A stretch of 39,625 nucleotides of DNA from Burkholderiales bacterium. Lineage in GTDB: Bacteria; Pseudomonadota; Gammaproteobacteria; Burkholderiales; SG8-39. Every line of letters begins with the position of its first letter. Position 1 is the first letter of the stretch. Positions 14,265-23,978 of this stretch are shown piece after piece. The stretch is taken from the NCBI GenBank assembly GCA_026417035.1, contig JAOAEA010000035.1, positions 1-39,625 of the forward strand. The letters run 5' to 3'. Under the pieces are notes generated by a model that saw only the letters and a program-made list of their open reading frames with translations, had not been told where the DNA came from and did no database searches. The position numbers and the translations under genes were made by a program.

Positions 14265-14924
14265 CTACTGGAGCAGGTTCACGCCCCGCATGTGCTCGGC
14301 GTCGGCCTTCGCGGCCGCCTCCTCGAGGGGGACGAACGCGCCGGTTTCGATGTCGAGCACCAGCACCCGGCCGTCCTCGATGTGGTAGAGCCAGCCGTGC
14401 AGGAACAGCTCGCCCTTCTCGACCCGCGCCGCCACCATCGGATAGCCCATGAGGCGCTCGAGCTGCAGCACCACCGAGCGCTGCTCGGTGCGGCGCAGCG
14501 CCTCCTCGGAGGGCGTCACCGGCAGCGCAGCGTCGCGGGCGAGCTCGAGCCAGTGCGCGAGGTGCGGCGCCTCGGCGGGCGGGTCGGCGTAGAGCGCCTT
14601 CATCGCGCCGCAGTGGCTGTGACCGCAGACGATGATGTCGCGCACGGCGAGGACGAGCACCGCGAACTCGATCGCGGCCGCGGTGCCGTGATGGCCGTGG
14701 GAGGCGTCGTAGGGCGGCACCAGCGCGCCGACGTTGCGCACGACGAAGATCTCGCCCGGGCCGCTGTCGAGCAGCAGGTGCGGGACGATGCGCGAGTCCG
14801 AGCAGCCGATGAACAGCGCCGTCGGGTGCTGCCCGCCGGCGACGAGCTCGCGGTACTGCGACCGGAAGCGCGGGAAGTAGCGGTGCTGGAAGCGCTTCAG
14901 CCGTCCGAGGATTTCGTCGGGCAT
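14265..14924 (-). CDS. Beta-class carbonic anhydrase
   Basis: This 219-aa zinc enzyme interconverts CO2 and bicarbonate. Zinc ligands and partners are visible: C41-S-D43-S-R45, and H102-S-H-C105 in 'VCGHSHCGAMKA'. Length and motifs are those of bacterial beta-carbonic anhydrases. The ATG at 14924 removes an implausible Arg-rich extension of the open frame. It lies 37 bases after ppiC and 4 bases before orf131 in the nar array, where a carbonic anhydrase is unexpected. It might supply bicarbonate or balance pH during nitrate respiration, which is inference only. Confidence 0.93.
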   Translation of the reverse strand: MPDEILGRLKRFQHRYFPRFRSQYRELVAGGQHPTALFIGCSDSRIVPHLLLDSGPGEIFVVRNVGALVPPYDASHGHHGTAAAIEFAVLVLAVRDIIVCGHSHCGAMKALYADPPAEAPHLAHWLELARDAALPVTPSEEALRRTEQRSVVLQLERLMGYPMVAARVEKGELFLHGWLYHIEDGRVLVLDIETGAFVPLEEAAAKADAEHMRGVNLLQ

Positions 14925-14961
14925 CGGGGCCTTGCGTTCCCGGCGGGCGGGCCCGCCCGCG

Positions 14962-15645
14962 TCACTGGACGAGCGGCGAGGCGGCCGGGGCGACGGGGAA
15001 GTCCGCCGCGCCGGCCTCCGCGGCGAGGATGCGCACGTATTGCACGAGCGCCCGCTCGCGCACACGCTCGGCGAGGCGCGCGGCGATCTGCTCGCGCGCC
15101 GCCTCGAACGGCACCCGGCGCCCCGGGATGCGCGCGTCCACGCACACGATGTGAAAGCCATAGCGCGTCTTGACGAGGCGCGGCAGCACGCCCGAGACGC
15201 CCTCGCCGAACACCGCGGCCTCGAACTCGGGCACGGTCTCGCCGCGCTGGATCTGCCCGAGGTTCCCGCCCTGCGCGCCCGACGGGCAGTTCGAGAGCTG
15301 CCGCGCGACCTCGGCGAAGCGCTCCGGATGCGCGCGGACCTCGGCGAGCGCCTTCTCCGCGGTCCGGGCGAGCGCCTCCACCGGCGTCCCGGGCACGACC
15401 GCGAACAGGACGTGGCGCACCGCCGCGAGCTCGCCGGCGATGAAGAGCGCCGGGTGGTTCTCGTAGAAGCGCCGGCATTCCGCCTCGGTGGGCTCGGGCA
15501 CGGCGACCTCGCGCTCGAGCAGCGCCTCGATGCGCGCCTCGTCGTCGGCGCCCTCGATCCCGAGCGCCGCGGCGCGCGAGGCGAGGAGCGCCCGCACGGC
15601 CGCGATCCGCGCGGCGCCGTCGCGCTTCGGAAGTTCCGCGGTCAT
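14962..15645 (-). CDS. PpiC-type parvulin peptidyl-prolyl isomerase
   Basis: This 227-aa protein has an N-terminal helical region (residues 1-85) and a parvulin/rotamase domain (about 90-190) with the typical 'RHVLFAV', 'FAEVARQLSNCPSGAQGGNLG', 'FEAAVFG' and 'KTRYGFHIV' segments. There is no signal peptide, so it is probably cytoplasmic and of the NifM/nar-operon type. It follows narI by 14 bases. In several betaproteobacteria a ppiC gene ends the nar operon, and a role in maturation or stability of the reductase has been suggested. Confidence 0.9.
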   Translation of the reverse strand: MTAELPKRDGAARIAAVRALLASRAAALGIEGADDEARIEALLEREVAVPEPTEAECRRFYENHPALFIAGELAAVRHVLFAVVPGTPVEALARTAEKALAEVRAHPERFAEVARQLSNCPSGAQGGNLGQIQRGETVPEFEAAVFGEGVSGVLPRLVKTRYGFHIVCVDARIPGRRVPFEAAREQIAARLAERVRERALVQYVRILAAEAGAADFPVAPAASPLVQ

Positions 15646-15659
15646 CCGCGCGCCCCCGG

Positions 15660-16346
15660 CTACCGGCCGCGCACGACCTGGTAGGGCCGCAGCGCGTAGA
15701 ACACCGCCGCGAAGCCGCTCCAGATGTGCACCAGGCGCGAGAACGGGAACACGAGGAAGATCGTCATGCCGAGGACGAGGTGCAGCTTGAAGATCGGCGA
15801 GGCGCCCGCGACGAGCTCCGCCGCGCCGCCCTGGAACGTGACGATGCGCTGCGCCCAGGTCATGAACTTCACCATCTCGGAGCCGTCGAGATGCTGCCCG
15901 GAGACGGGGATGGTGGCGAGCCCGAGCAGGAGCTGCGCGAGCAGCAGCCAGAGCACCACCCAGTCCATCGCCTTCGTCGTCGCCCGGATCCGCGGGAGCG
16001 TGAGGCGCCGGTGGATGAGGAGCGCCAGGCCCACGAGCATCACGACGCCGAAGACCCCGCCCGCGACCATCGCGAGGATCTGTTTGGCGCCCGCCGACAC
16101 GCCGAGCGCGTGCCAGACGGGGATCGGCGTGAGCAGCCCCACGAGGTGCCCGAAGAAAATGCCGAGGATGCCGATGTGGAAGAGGTTCGACCCGAGCCGC
16201 AGCTGGGCGCGGGCGAGGAGCTGCGACGAGTCGCTCTTCCACGTGTACTGCTCGCGGTCGAAGCGGATGACGCTCCCGATCAGGAAGACCGAGAGCGCGA
16301 CGTACGGGTAGATCCCGAAGACGAGCTGGTTCATGTAGTCCGCCAT
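15660..16346 (-). CDS. narI: Respiratory nitrate reductase gamma subunit (cytochrome b)
   Basis: This 228-aa, five-helix membrane cytochrome b takes electrons from quinol and passes them to NarH. It starts with the typical 'MNQLVFGIYPYVALSVFLIGS.IRF' and contains histidines in 'LFHIGILGIFFGH' and near the C-terminus ('FKLHLVLGM', 'SRLVHIWSG') that would hold the two b hemes. The length is normal for NarI. It begins 12 bases after the narJ stop. Confidence 0.97.
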   Translation of the reverse strand: MADYMNQLVFGIYPYVALSVFLIGSVIRFDREQYTWKSDSSQLLARAQLRLGSNLFHIGILGIFFGHLVGLLTPIPVWHALGVSAGAKQILAMVAGGVFGVVMLVGLALLIHRRLTLPRIRATTKAMDWVVLWLLLAQLLLGLATIPVSGQHLDGSEMVKFMTWAQRIVTFQGGAAELVAGASPIFKLHLVLGMTIFLVFPFSRLVHIWSGFAAVFYALRPYQVVRGR

Positions 16347-16358
16347 GGTGCGACTCCT

Positions 16359-17024
16359 TCAACGCCGGGCGCCCGGCGCGGGCCCCCTGGAAACGAACGA
16401 CGCCCCGCCGCCGCACGCCGTCGGCGCAGCGCCGGGGCCAAACACTACGGGCTCTTCCGCCCATTCTTCGTCGAGCGGCCTCTCCTCGGCCGGCGGCACG
16501 CTTCCCGGCCGGAGGCCCGGCTCGCCCGCGATCTCGAGCAGCGCGGCGAACACCGCCGCATAGCGGCTCCCGCCGCTCGCGAGCGTCTCGCCGATCGCCC
16601 GCAGGATGTGGGCGCAGTCGGCGAGCATCTCGCGCGCCTCGGCGAGCGGCCGGTAGGAGAGGTACTCGAGCACGGCCGGGAGGAAGTCCGGCAGCTCGTT
16701 CGCCGCGAGGCGAAAACCCGCGCGTTCGTAGACGGCGGCGAGGTCCACCATCGCCTGGCCGCGGTCGCGGGAATCACCGTGCACGTGCTCGAAGAGGTGC
16801 AGCGAGGTGCGCCGGCCGCGGTCGAAAGTGCCGACGTAGCGCTCCTCGGTCTCGAGCGCATCGCCGGCGGCCAGCTCGTCCGCGAGCTCGCGCACCGCCG
16901 CGCGGGTCTTGCGCGCGAGCAGGCCGTCGGCTTCGACCACGGCGGCGATCTCCGCCAGCGCCTCGCGCAGGGCGGGGCCGGGGTAAGTGAGCAGCGCCCC
17001 GAGCGCCTTCAGCGTCACGTTCAT
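16359..17024 (-). CDS. narJ: Nitrate reductase molybdenum-cofactor assembly chaperone
   Basis: This 221-aa, mainly helical protein of the TorD/NarJ chaperone family binds NarG and holds it for cofactor insertion. 'LGALLTYPGPALREAL' at the N-terminus and 'DRGRRTSLHLFEHVHGDSRDRGQAMVDL' near residues 70-97 are NarJ hallmarks. The C-terminus (beyond about 175) is Pro- and Glu-rich and less conserved. It lies 13 bases after narH. Confidence 0.95.
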   Translation of the reverse strand: MNVTLKALGALLTYPGPALREALAEIAAVVEADGLLARKTRAAVRELADELAAGDALETEERYVGTFDRGRRTSLHLFEHVHGDSRDRGQAMVDLAAVYERAGFRLAANELPDFLPAVLEYLSYRPLAEAREMLADCAHILRAIGETLASGGSRYAAVFAALLEIAGEPGLRPGSVPPAEERPLDEEWAEEPVVFGPGAAPTACGGGASFVSRGPAPGARR

Positions 17025-17037
17025 CGCCGGAGCCCCT

Positions 17038-18558
17038 TCAGATCGCCTTCACCGGCACGGTCTTCCTCTTCTTGCCGCCGAAGAGGCTCGTCCCGGAAGT
17101 GCCGTCCGCGCAGGCGTTGCCGAAGGAGAAGCCGCAGCCGCCGCGCAGGTCGTAGGCGTTCTCGGCGTACTCGCGGTGCGTCGTCGGGATCACGAACCGG
17201 TCCTCGTAGTTCGCGATCGCCATGTAGCGGTACATCTCCTCCACGTCGCCCACCGAGAGCGCCGTCTGCGCGAGCACCTCCGCGTTCTCGCGCTTCTCGA
17301 CGTGCCGGTCGCGCATGTACGCGCGCATCGCGAGCATGCGCTCGAGCGCGCGCACCACCGGCGCCTCGTCGCCCGCGGTGAGCAGGTTGGCGAGGTAGCG
17401 CAGCGGGATGCGCAGGCTGCGCACGTCGGGGAGCTGGCCGAACGCGCCGATCGCGCCGGCGTTCGCCGCCGACTGGATCGGCGACAGCGGCGGCACGTAC
17501 CAGACCATCGGCAGCGTGCGGTACTCGGGGTGCAGCGGCAGCGCGACCTTCCATTCCATCGCCATCTTGTACACGGGCGAGCGCCGGGCGGCCTCGAGCC
17601 AAGCCTCCGGCACGCCGTCGCGACGCGCCTGCTCGACGACCTCGGGCGCGTTCGGATCGAGGAAGATCGCGAGCTGCGCCTCGTAGAGCGCCTTCGGGTC
17701 GGCGACCGAGGCCGCCGCCTCGATGCGGTCGGCGTCGTAGAGCAGCACGCCGAGGTAGCGGATGCGGCCGACGCAGGTCTCGGAGCACACCGTCGGCTGG
17801 CCCGCCTCGATGCGCGGGTAGCAGAAGATGCACTTCTCGGCCTTGCCGGTCGACCAGTTGTAGTAGATCTTCTTGTACGGGCAGCCGGAGACGCACATGC
17901 GCCAGCCGCGGCACTTGTCCTGGTCGACGAGGACGATGCCGTCCTCCTCGCGCTTGTAGATCGAGCCGGACGGGCAGCTCGCGACGCACGCCGGGTTGAG
18001 GCAGTGCTCGCAGAGCCGCGGCAGGTACATCATGAAGGTGTTCTCGAATTCGCCGTAGATCTCCTTCTGCACGCCCTCGAAATTCGCGTCCTTCGAGCGC
18101 TTGGCGAACTCGCCGCCGAGGATCTCCTCCCAGTTCGGCCCCCACTCGATTTTCTCCATCCGCTCGCCGGTGAGCAGCGAGCGCGGCCGGGCGACCGGCG
18201 GCGCCTTCATCTCGGGCGCGGTGTGCAGGTGCTCGTAGTCGAACGTGAAGGGCTCGTAGTAGTCGTCGATCTCCGGCAGGTTCGGATTGGCGAAGATCTT
18301 CATGAGCACCGACCAGCGCCCGCCCTGCCGGGGCTCGATCCGGCCGTTCGCTTTCCTCGTCCAGCCGCCCGCCCAGCGGTCCTGGTTCTCCCACTCCTTG
18401 GGATAGCCGATGCCGGGCTTGGTCTCGACGTTGTTGAACCACGCGTACTCCATGCCCTCGCGGTTGGTCCAGACGTTCTTGCAGGTGACCGAGCAAGTGT
18501 GACAGCCGATGCACTTGTCGAGGTTGAGCACCATGCCGATCTGAGCGCGGACTTTCAT
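17038..18558 (-). CDS. narH: Respiratory nitrate reductase beta subunit (iron-sulfur)
   Basis: This 506-aa cytoplasmic-face subunit has four Cys groups: C16-x2-C-x2-C-x3-C near the N-terminus, 'CEHCLNPACVASCP', 'CRGWRMCVSGCP' with Trp in place of one Cys (the [3Fe-4S] centre), and 'CIFCYPRIEAGQPTVCSETC'. It passes electrons from NarI to NarG. A strong AAAGGAG precedes the ATG. Its length is typical. Confidence 0.98.
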   Translation of the reverse strand: MKVRAQIGMVLNLDKCIGCHTCSVTCKNVWTNREGMEYAWFNNVETKPGIGYPKEWENQDRWAGGWTRKANGRIEPRQGGRWSVLMKIFANPNLPEIDDYYEPFTFDYEHLHTAPEMKAPPVARPRSLLTGERMEKIEWGPNWEEILGGEFAKRSKDANFEGVQKEIYGEFENTFMMYLPRLCEHCLNPACVASCPSGSIYKREEDGIVLVDQDKCRGWRMCVSGCPYKKIYYNWSTGKAEKCIFCYPRIEAGQPTVCSETCVGRIRYLGVLLYDADRIEAAASVADPKALYEAQLAIFLDPNAPEVVEQARRDGVPEAWLEAARRSPVYKMAMEWKVALPLHPEYRTLPMVWYVPPLSPIQSAANAGAIGAFGQLPDVRSLRIPLRYLANLLTAGDEAPVVRALERMLAMRAYMRDRHVEKRENAEVLAQTALSVGDVEEMYRYMAIANYEDRFVIPTTHREYAENAYDLRGGCGFSFGNACADGTSGTSLFGGKKRKTVPVKAI

Positions 18559-18615
18559 GTCTTCACTCCTTTCGCAGCGACGGGGTCTGACGGACGGTTG
18601 CGGGGCCTCTCGCTT

Positions 18616-21600
18616 TCATCCGTGCGCCTCCGCCGCGGCCTCCGCCGGCGCGTCGAGCCAGTCCACCGTCTTCATCTTGCGGATGACGACGAACTCGTCC
18701 CGGTTGGTGCCGATGGTGCCGTAGTAGTTGAACCCGTAGGAGAGCTGCGCGTAGCCGCCGATCATGTGCGTCGGCTTGGTCACCGCGCGCGTCACCGAGT
18801 TGTGGATGCCGCCGCGCGATCCGGTGATCTCCGAGCCGGGCGTGTTCACGATCTTCTCCTGGGCGTGGTACATGAGGCACATGCCCTCGTTCACGCGCTG
18901 GCTCACCACCGCCCGCGCCACGATCGCACCGTTCAGGTTGTAGGCCTCGATCCAGTCGTTGTCCGCGATGCCCGCCTTCCGCGCGTCGGTCTCGGAGATC
19001 CAGATGATCGGGCCGCCGCGCGAGAGCGTGAGCATGAGGAGGTTGTCGGTGTAGGTCGAGTGGATGCCCCACTTCTGGTGCGGCGTGATGAAGTTGAGCA
19101 CCACCTCGGGGTTGCCGTTCGGCTTCTTGCCCCGGATCGGCGCCACCGTCTTGAGGTCCACCGGCGGCTTGTACACGCACATCGCCTCGCCGAAGGCGAG
19201 CATCCACTTGTGGTCCTGGTAGAACTGCTGGCGGCCGGTCAGGGTGCGCCACGGGATCAGCTCGTGGACGTTGGTGTAGCCGGCGTTGTAGGAGACGTGC
19301 TCGCTCTCCAGCCCCGACCAGGTCGGCGACGAGATGATCTTGCGCGGCTGCGCCACCAGGTCGCGGAAGCGGAGCTTCTCTTCCTCCTTGGGCAGCGCGA
19401 GGTGCACGTGGCTGCGTCCGGTGACTTTCGAGAGCGCCTCCCAGGCCTTCACCGCGACCTCGCCGTTCGTCTCCGGGGCGAGCATCAGGATCACCTCGGA
19501 GGCGTCGATGTCGGTCTCGATCCGCGGCTGGCCCTTCGCCACCCCGTCCTCGGTCACGGTGTAGTTGAGCCTGGCGAGGTTCTCGACCTCGCGTTCGGTG
19601 TTCCAGGCGATGCCCTTGCCGCCGTTGCCGACCTTCGCCATCAGCGGCCCGAGCGAGGTGAACTTCCGGTAGGTGTTCGGGTAGTCGCGCTCGATCACCG
19701 TCATCACCGGCGCGGTCTTGCCCGGGACGAGGTCGACCTCGCCCTTCTTCCACTCCTTCACCCCGAGCGGCTGCGCGAGCTCGGCGGGCGTGTCGTGCAT
19801 GAGGGGCGTGAGGACGAGCTCCTTCTCGACGCCCAGGTGGCCGACGCACACCTCGGAGAACTTCTTCGCGATCGCCTTGTAGATCTCCCAGTCGCTGCGC
19901 GCCTCCCACACCGGGTCCACCGCCTGCGTGAGCGGGTGGATGAACGGGTGCATGTCGGAGGTGTTGAGGTCGTTCTTCTCGTACCAGGTCGCCGTGGGCA
20001 GGACGATGTCCGAGTAGAGGCAGGTCGTCGACATGCGGAAGTCGAGCGTGACGAGCAGATCGAGCTTGCCCTCGGGCGCCTGCTCGCGCCAGACGACTTC
20101 CTGCGGCCGCGCCCCGCCCTCGGCGCCGAGGTCCTTGCCTTGCACGCCGTTCTGCGTCCCGAGCAGGTGCTTGAGGAAGTACTCGTGGCCCTTGCCCGAG
20201 CTGCCGAGCAGGTTGGAGCGCCACACGAACAGGTTGCGCGGGAAGTTCGCCGGGTTGTCCGGATCCTCGCACGCCATCCTGAGCGTGCCTGCCTTGAGGG
20301 CGTTGACGGCGTAATCCTTCGGGTCCATGCCGGCGGACGCCGCCTCCTTCGCCACCTCGATCGGGTTCTTGCCGAGCTGCGGCGCGGAGGGCAGCCATCC
20401 CATGCGCTCGGCGCGCACGTTGAAGTCGATGAGCGAGCCGGTGAACTCGCCGGGGTCGGCGAGCGGCGACAGGATCTCGCGCACCGTGAGCTTCTCGTAG
20501 CGCCACTGGTCGGTGTGGTTGTAGAAGAAGGACGTCGAGTTCTGCTGCCGCGGCGGGCGGTGCCAGTCGAGCGCGAACGCGAGCGCGGTCCAGCCGGTCT
20601 GCGGCCTGAGCTTCTCCTGCCCGACGTAGTGCGCCCAGCCGCCCCCCGACTGCCCGACGCAACCGCACATCACCAGCAGGTTGATGACGCCGCGGTAGTT
20701 CATGTCGGAGTGGTACCAGTGGTTCATCGCGGCGCCGATGATCACCATCGAGCGGCCCTGGGTCTTGTGGGCGTTGTCGGCGAACTGCCGCGCGACGGTG
20801 ATCACCTGGTCGGCCGGCACGCCGGTGATCGACTCCTGCCACTTCGGCGTGTAGGGCACGTCTTCGTCGAAGCTCTTCGCCACGTGACCGCCGCCCAGGC
20901 CGCGGTCGATGCCGTAGTTGGCGATCGTGAGGTCGAACACGGTCGCCACCAGCGTCTCGCCGTCCGCGAGCTGGAGCTTCCTCGCGGGCACGTTGCGCAC
21001 CAGCACGTCCGAGCCCTGGTCGTTCGCCTGGAAGTGCTCGACGCGGATGCCGCCGAAGTAGGGGAAGGCGACGGGCACCACCTCGTCGCGCCCTTCGACG
21101 AGCGAGAGTGCGAGCTTCGTCGGCGCCCCGCCCGCCTCCTTCTCCTCGATGTTCCACTTGCCCTGGTCCTCGCCTTCCTTCTGGTTCCAGCGGAAGCCGA
21201 TCGAGCCGGTCGGCACCACGACGCGGTTCGCGGCCTCGTCGAAGGCGACCGTCTTCCACTCGGGGTTGTTCGCCTGGCCCAGGGCGCCGGCGAAGTCGGA
21301 GGCGCGCACGAAGCGGTCCGCGACGTAGTGGCCGCCGCGCTTCGCGAGGCGCACCAGCATCGGGAAGTCGGTGTACTGGCGCACGTAGTCGCGGAAGTAC
21401 TGCGAGGGCCGGTCGAGGTGGAACTCCTTGAGGATGACGTGGCCCATGGCCATCGCGAGTGCGGCGTCGGTGCCCTGCTTGGGATGTAGCCACAGGTCGG
21501 CGAGCTTGGACACCTCGGCGTAGTCGGGCGTGACCGCCACGACCTTCGCGCCCTTGTAGCGCACCTCGGTGAAGAAGTGCGCGTCGGGCGTGCGTGTCTG

Positions 21601-22371
21601 CGGCACGTTCGAGCCCCAGGCGATGATGAAGTTCGAGTTGTACCAGTCGGCCGACTCGGGGACGTCGGTCTGCTCGCCCCAGATCTGCGGGCTCGCCGGC
21701 GGCAGGTCGCAGTACCAGTCGTAGAAGCTCATGCACACGCCACCGATGAGCGAGAGGTAACGGCTGCCGGCGGCGTAGGAGACCATCGACATCGCCGGGA
21801 TCGGCGAGAAGCCGATGACCCGGTCGGGCCCGTACCTCTTGATGGTGTAGACGTTGGCGGCCGCGATCATCTCGGTCACCTCGTCCCAGGTCGAGCGCAC
21901 GAACCCGCCCAGGCCGCGCCGGGACTTGTACGACTTGGCCTTCTCGGGATCCTCGACGACCGACGCCCAGGCTTCGACGGGCCCGAGCGCGCGCCGCGCC
22001 TCGCGGTAGAGTTTCACGAGCCGCCCGCGCACCATCGGGTACTTGACGCGGTTCGCGCTGTAGAGGTACCAGGAGTAGGACGCGCCGCGCGAGCAGCCGC
22101 GCGGCTCGTGGTTCGGCATGTCGGGCCGGGTGCGCGGGTAGTCGGTCTGCTGCGTCTCCCAGGTGACCACGCCGCCCTTGACGTAGATCTTCCAGCTGCA
22201 CGAGCCCGTGCAGTTGGTGCCGTGGGTGGAGCGCACGACCTTGTCGTGCTGCCAGCGGTTGCGGTAGCCGTCCTCCCAGGTGCGGTCCTCGCGGGTCACG
22301 ACGCCGTAGCCGTCGGCGAACTCCTGCGTTTCACGGCTGAAGAACATCAGGCGGTCGAGGAAATGACTCAT
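18616..22371 (-). CDS. narG: Respiratory nitrate reductase alpha subunit (Mo-bis-MGD)
   Basis: This 1251-aa catalytic subunit reduces nitrate to nitrite on the cytoplasmic face. The N-terminal [4Fe-4S] site has the NarG-type His ligand: H50-x3-C54-x3-C58 and C93. The Asp that coordinates molybdenum is D222 in 'YCDLPPASP', the same number as in E. coli NarG. The length matches the family. Its ATG overlaps the stop of narK3 (ATGA), and AGGAGG lies just upstream, so transport and reduction genes are coupled. A 57-base gap separates it from narH. A 1500-codon open frame lies antisense to it and is treated as a GC artefact. Confidence 0.98.
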   Translation of the reverse strand: MSHFLDRLMFFSRETQEFADGYGVVTREDRTWEDGYRNRWQHDKVVRSTHGTNCTGSCSWKIYVKGGVVTWETQQTDYPRTRPDMPNHEPRGCSRGASYSWYLYSANRVKYPMVRGRLVKLYREARRALGPVEAWASVVEDPEKAKSYKSRRGLGGFVRSTWDEVTEMIAAANVYTIKRYGPDRVIGFSPIPAMSMVSYAAGSRYLSLIGGVCMSFYDWYCDLPPASPQIWGEQTDVPESADWYNSNFIIAWGSNVPQTRTPDAHFFTEVRYKGAKVVAVTPDYAEVSKLADLWLHPKQGTDAALAMAMGHVILKEFHLDRPSQYFRDYVRQYTDFPMLVRLAKRGGHYVADRFVRASDFAGALGQANNPEWKTVAFDEAANRVVVPTGSIGFRWNQKEGEDQGKWNIEEKEAGGAPTKLALSLVEGRDEVVPVAFPYFGGIRVEHFQANDQGSDVLVRNVPARKLQLADGETLVATVFDLTIANYGIDRGLGGGHVAKSFDEDVPYTPKWQESITGVPADQVITVARQFADNAHKTQGRSMVIIGAAMNHWYHSDMNYRGVINLLVMCGCVGQSGGGWAHYVGQEKLRPQTGWTALAFALDWHRPPRQQNSTSFFYNHTDQWRYEKLTVREILSPLADPGEFTGSLIDFNVRAERMGWLPSAPQLGKNPIEVAKEAASAGMDPKDYAVNALKAGTLRMACEDPDNPANFPRNLFVWRSNLLGSSGKGHEYFLKHLLGTQNGVQGKDLGAEGGARPQEVVWREQAPEGKLDLLVTLDFRMSTTCLYSDIVLPTATWYEKNDLNTSDMHPFIHPLTQAVDPVWEARSDWEIYKAIAKKFSEVCVGHLGVEKELVLTPLMHDTPAELAQPLGVKEWKKGEVDLVPGKTAPVMTVIERDYPNTYRKFTSLGPLMAKVGNGGKGIAWNTEREVENLARLNYTVTEDGVAKGQPRIETDIDASEVILMLAPETNGEVAVKAWEALSKVTGRSHVHLALPKEEEKLRFRDLVAQPRKIISSPTWSGLESEHVSYNAGYTNVHELIPWRTLTGRQQFYQDHKWMLAFGEAMCVYKPPVDLKTVAPIRGKKPNGNPEVVLNFITPHQKWGIHSTYTDNLLMLTLSRGGPIIWISETDARKAGIADNDWIEAYNLNGAIVARAVVSQRVNEGMCLMYHAQEKIVNTPGSEITGSRGGIHNSVTRAVTKPTHMIGGYAQLSYGFNYYGTIGTNRDEFVVIRKMKTVDWLDAPAEAAAEAHG

Positions 22372-23765
22372 GGCTGCCTCCTAGAAAGACGGTCGGGTGC
22401 CGCGCCGCGGCGCGCGTAGGCGACCCAGGTGAGTGCGATGCAGGTCGCGTAGAAGACGGTGAAGACCCACGCGGCCGCCTGCGCCCCGCCGGTGAGCGAG
22501 ATGGCGGCGCCGAGGATCTTGGGGATGAAGAACGCGCCGAACGCGCCGATGGCCGAAGCGAAGCCGATCGCCGCCGCGCCCTCGAGCGCGCCGTCGTGGC
22601 GCGCCCGCGCGAGCGCTTCGGCGTCGCCGGGCTGCGCCCCGTGCTCGCGCTCGCGCGCGAACACCACGGGGATCATGTTGAACACCGCGCCGTTGCCGGC
22701 GCCGCTCGCCGCGAAGAGCACGAACGCCAGGGCGAGGAAAGTGCCGTAGCTGCCGCCCGTGCCCTCCCCGGGGAGCGCGGTCGCGAGGAGGACGCTCGCC
22801 GAGGCGAGCACGATGAAGGCCCCGAGCGCGATGCGCGCGCCGCCGAACCGGTCCGCCAGCCAGCCGCCAGCGGGCCGGGCGGCGGCGCCGACCACCGGAC
22901 CGAGGAACGCGTACGCGAGCGGGCTCGCCCCGAACTGCGTTTCCGCGAAGAGCGGCAGCCCCGCGGAAAAGCCGATGAACGAGCCGAACGTGCCGAGGTA
23001 GAGCCACGACAGGAGCCAGGTGTGCGGGCGGACGAAGATCACCGCCTGCTCCGCGAACGAGCTGCGCACCGACGCGATGTCGTCCATGCCGTACCAGGCC
23101 GCCGCCGCCGCGAGCACGATGAGCGGCACCCAGACGTAGCCCGCGTTCTGCAGCCACACGTCGCGCACCCCGTCGCCGTCGACGAACTGCTGCGGCGCGC
23201 CCGAGAGCGCACCGAACACCGCGCCGCCGATCACGAGCGGGACGGCGAGCTGCGCGAGCCCGACGCCGAGGTTGCCCAGGCCCGCGTTCAGCCCGAGCGC
23301 GGCGCCCTTGCGGTCGGTGGGATAGAAGAAAGAGAGGTTCGCCATGTTCGAGGCGAAGTTGCCGCCGCCGATCCCCGCCGCCAGCGCGAGCAGCAGGAAC
23401 GTCGGGTAGCCCGTCGCGGGATCCTGCACGGCGAGCGCGATGCCGAGGGCGGGCAGGAGCAGGAGCGCGGTCGAGACCGTCGTCCAGATGCGCCCGCCGA
23501 CCACCGGGACCATGAACGCGAAGAAGAGCCGCAGCGTGCCGCCGGCGAGCCCCGGCAGCGCCGCGAGCCAGAAGAGCTGCGCGGTGGTGAAGCGGAAGCC
23601 CACGTGCGGGAGGTACACGACGACCGCGCTCCAAAGCATCCACACGGCGAACGACAGCACCAGCGGCGGGATCGACAGCGCGAGGTTGCGCCGCGCGACG
23701 CGGGAGCCCTCTGCCTCCCAGAAGATCCGGTTGTCGGGTTCCCAGCGGGTGAGGAGCATGTTCAT
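22368..23765 (-). CDS. Nitrate/nitrite transporter, NarK2-like (MFS)
   Basis: This 465-aa, 12-helix major facilitator has 'WEPDNRIFWEAEGSRVARRNL' at the N-terminus and nitrate-signature-like glycine-rich helices ('AAGIGGGNFASNMANLSFFYP', 'NAGLGNLGVGLAQL'). Such proteins exchange nitrate and nitrite or import nitrate for NarG. The loop between helices 6 and 7 is short (about 'GAPQQFVDGDGVRDVW'), in contrast to the expanded loop in the paralog at 24250. Its stop overlaps the narG start. It is the third NarK of the array. Confidence 0.93.
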   Translation of the reverse strand: MNMLLTRWEPDNRIFWEAEGSRVARRNLALSIPPLVLSFAVWMLWSAVVVYLPHVGFRFTTAQLFWLAALPGLAGGTLRLFFAFMVPVVGGRIWTTVSTALLLLPALGIALAVQDPATGYPTFLLLALAAGIGGGNFASNMANLSFFYPTDRKGAALGLNAGLGNLGVGLAQLAVPLVIGGAVFGALSGAPQQFVDGDGVRDVWLQNAGYVWVPLIVLAAAAAWYGMDDIASVRSSFAEQAVIFVRPHTWLLSWLYLGTFGSFIGFSAGLPLFAETQFGASPLAYAFLGPVVGAAARPAGGWLADRFGGARIALGAFIVLASASVLLATALPGEGTGGSYGTFLALAFVLFAASGAGNGAVFNMIPVVFAREREHGAQPGDAEALARARHDGALEGAAAIGFASAIGAFGAFFIPKILGAAISLTGGAQAAAWVFTVFYATCIALTWVAYARRGAAPDRLSRRQP

Positions 23766-23978
23766 CGATTGCAGGGGCCGGGCATGAGGCTCGCGGATCC
23801 AAGATCAGGAATCCGGTGCTCGAACCGATCGAGCAGCCCGGCCCGAGCCCTGCGCCCCGTGGCCGGGCCTCGCGGATCCTCGCGTACCCGTCGCGTCCCG
23901 GCCGGAAGCGCGCGCCCATCCCGGGGCAGATCGCCCGGGGCGCGGCGACGACCTTGAGCGCGCGCGACAGCCGCCATC

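Noticed and set aside
16987..21489. A 1500-codon open frame antisense to narG and narH
   Set aside because: It mirrors the codon structure of the real genes on the other strand in very GC-rich DNA. The translation is Arg/His/Val/Leu-rich with no domain, and narG and narH are unambiguous.
23762..23977. A 71-codon minus-strand frame between orf66 and narK3
   Set aside because: It is Arg/Pro-rich with no hydrophobic or domain features and no clear ribosome-binding site. It looks like background in GC-rich DNA.
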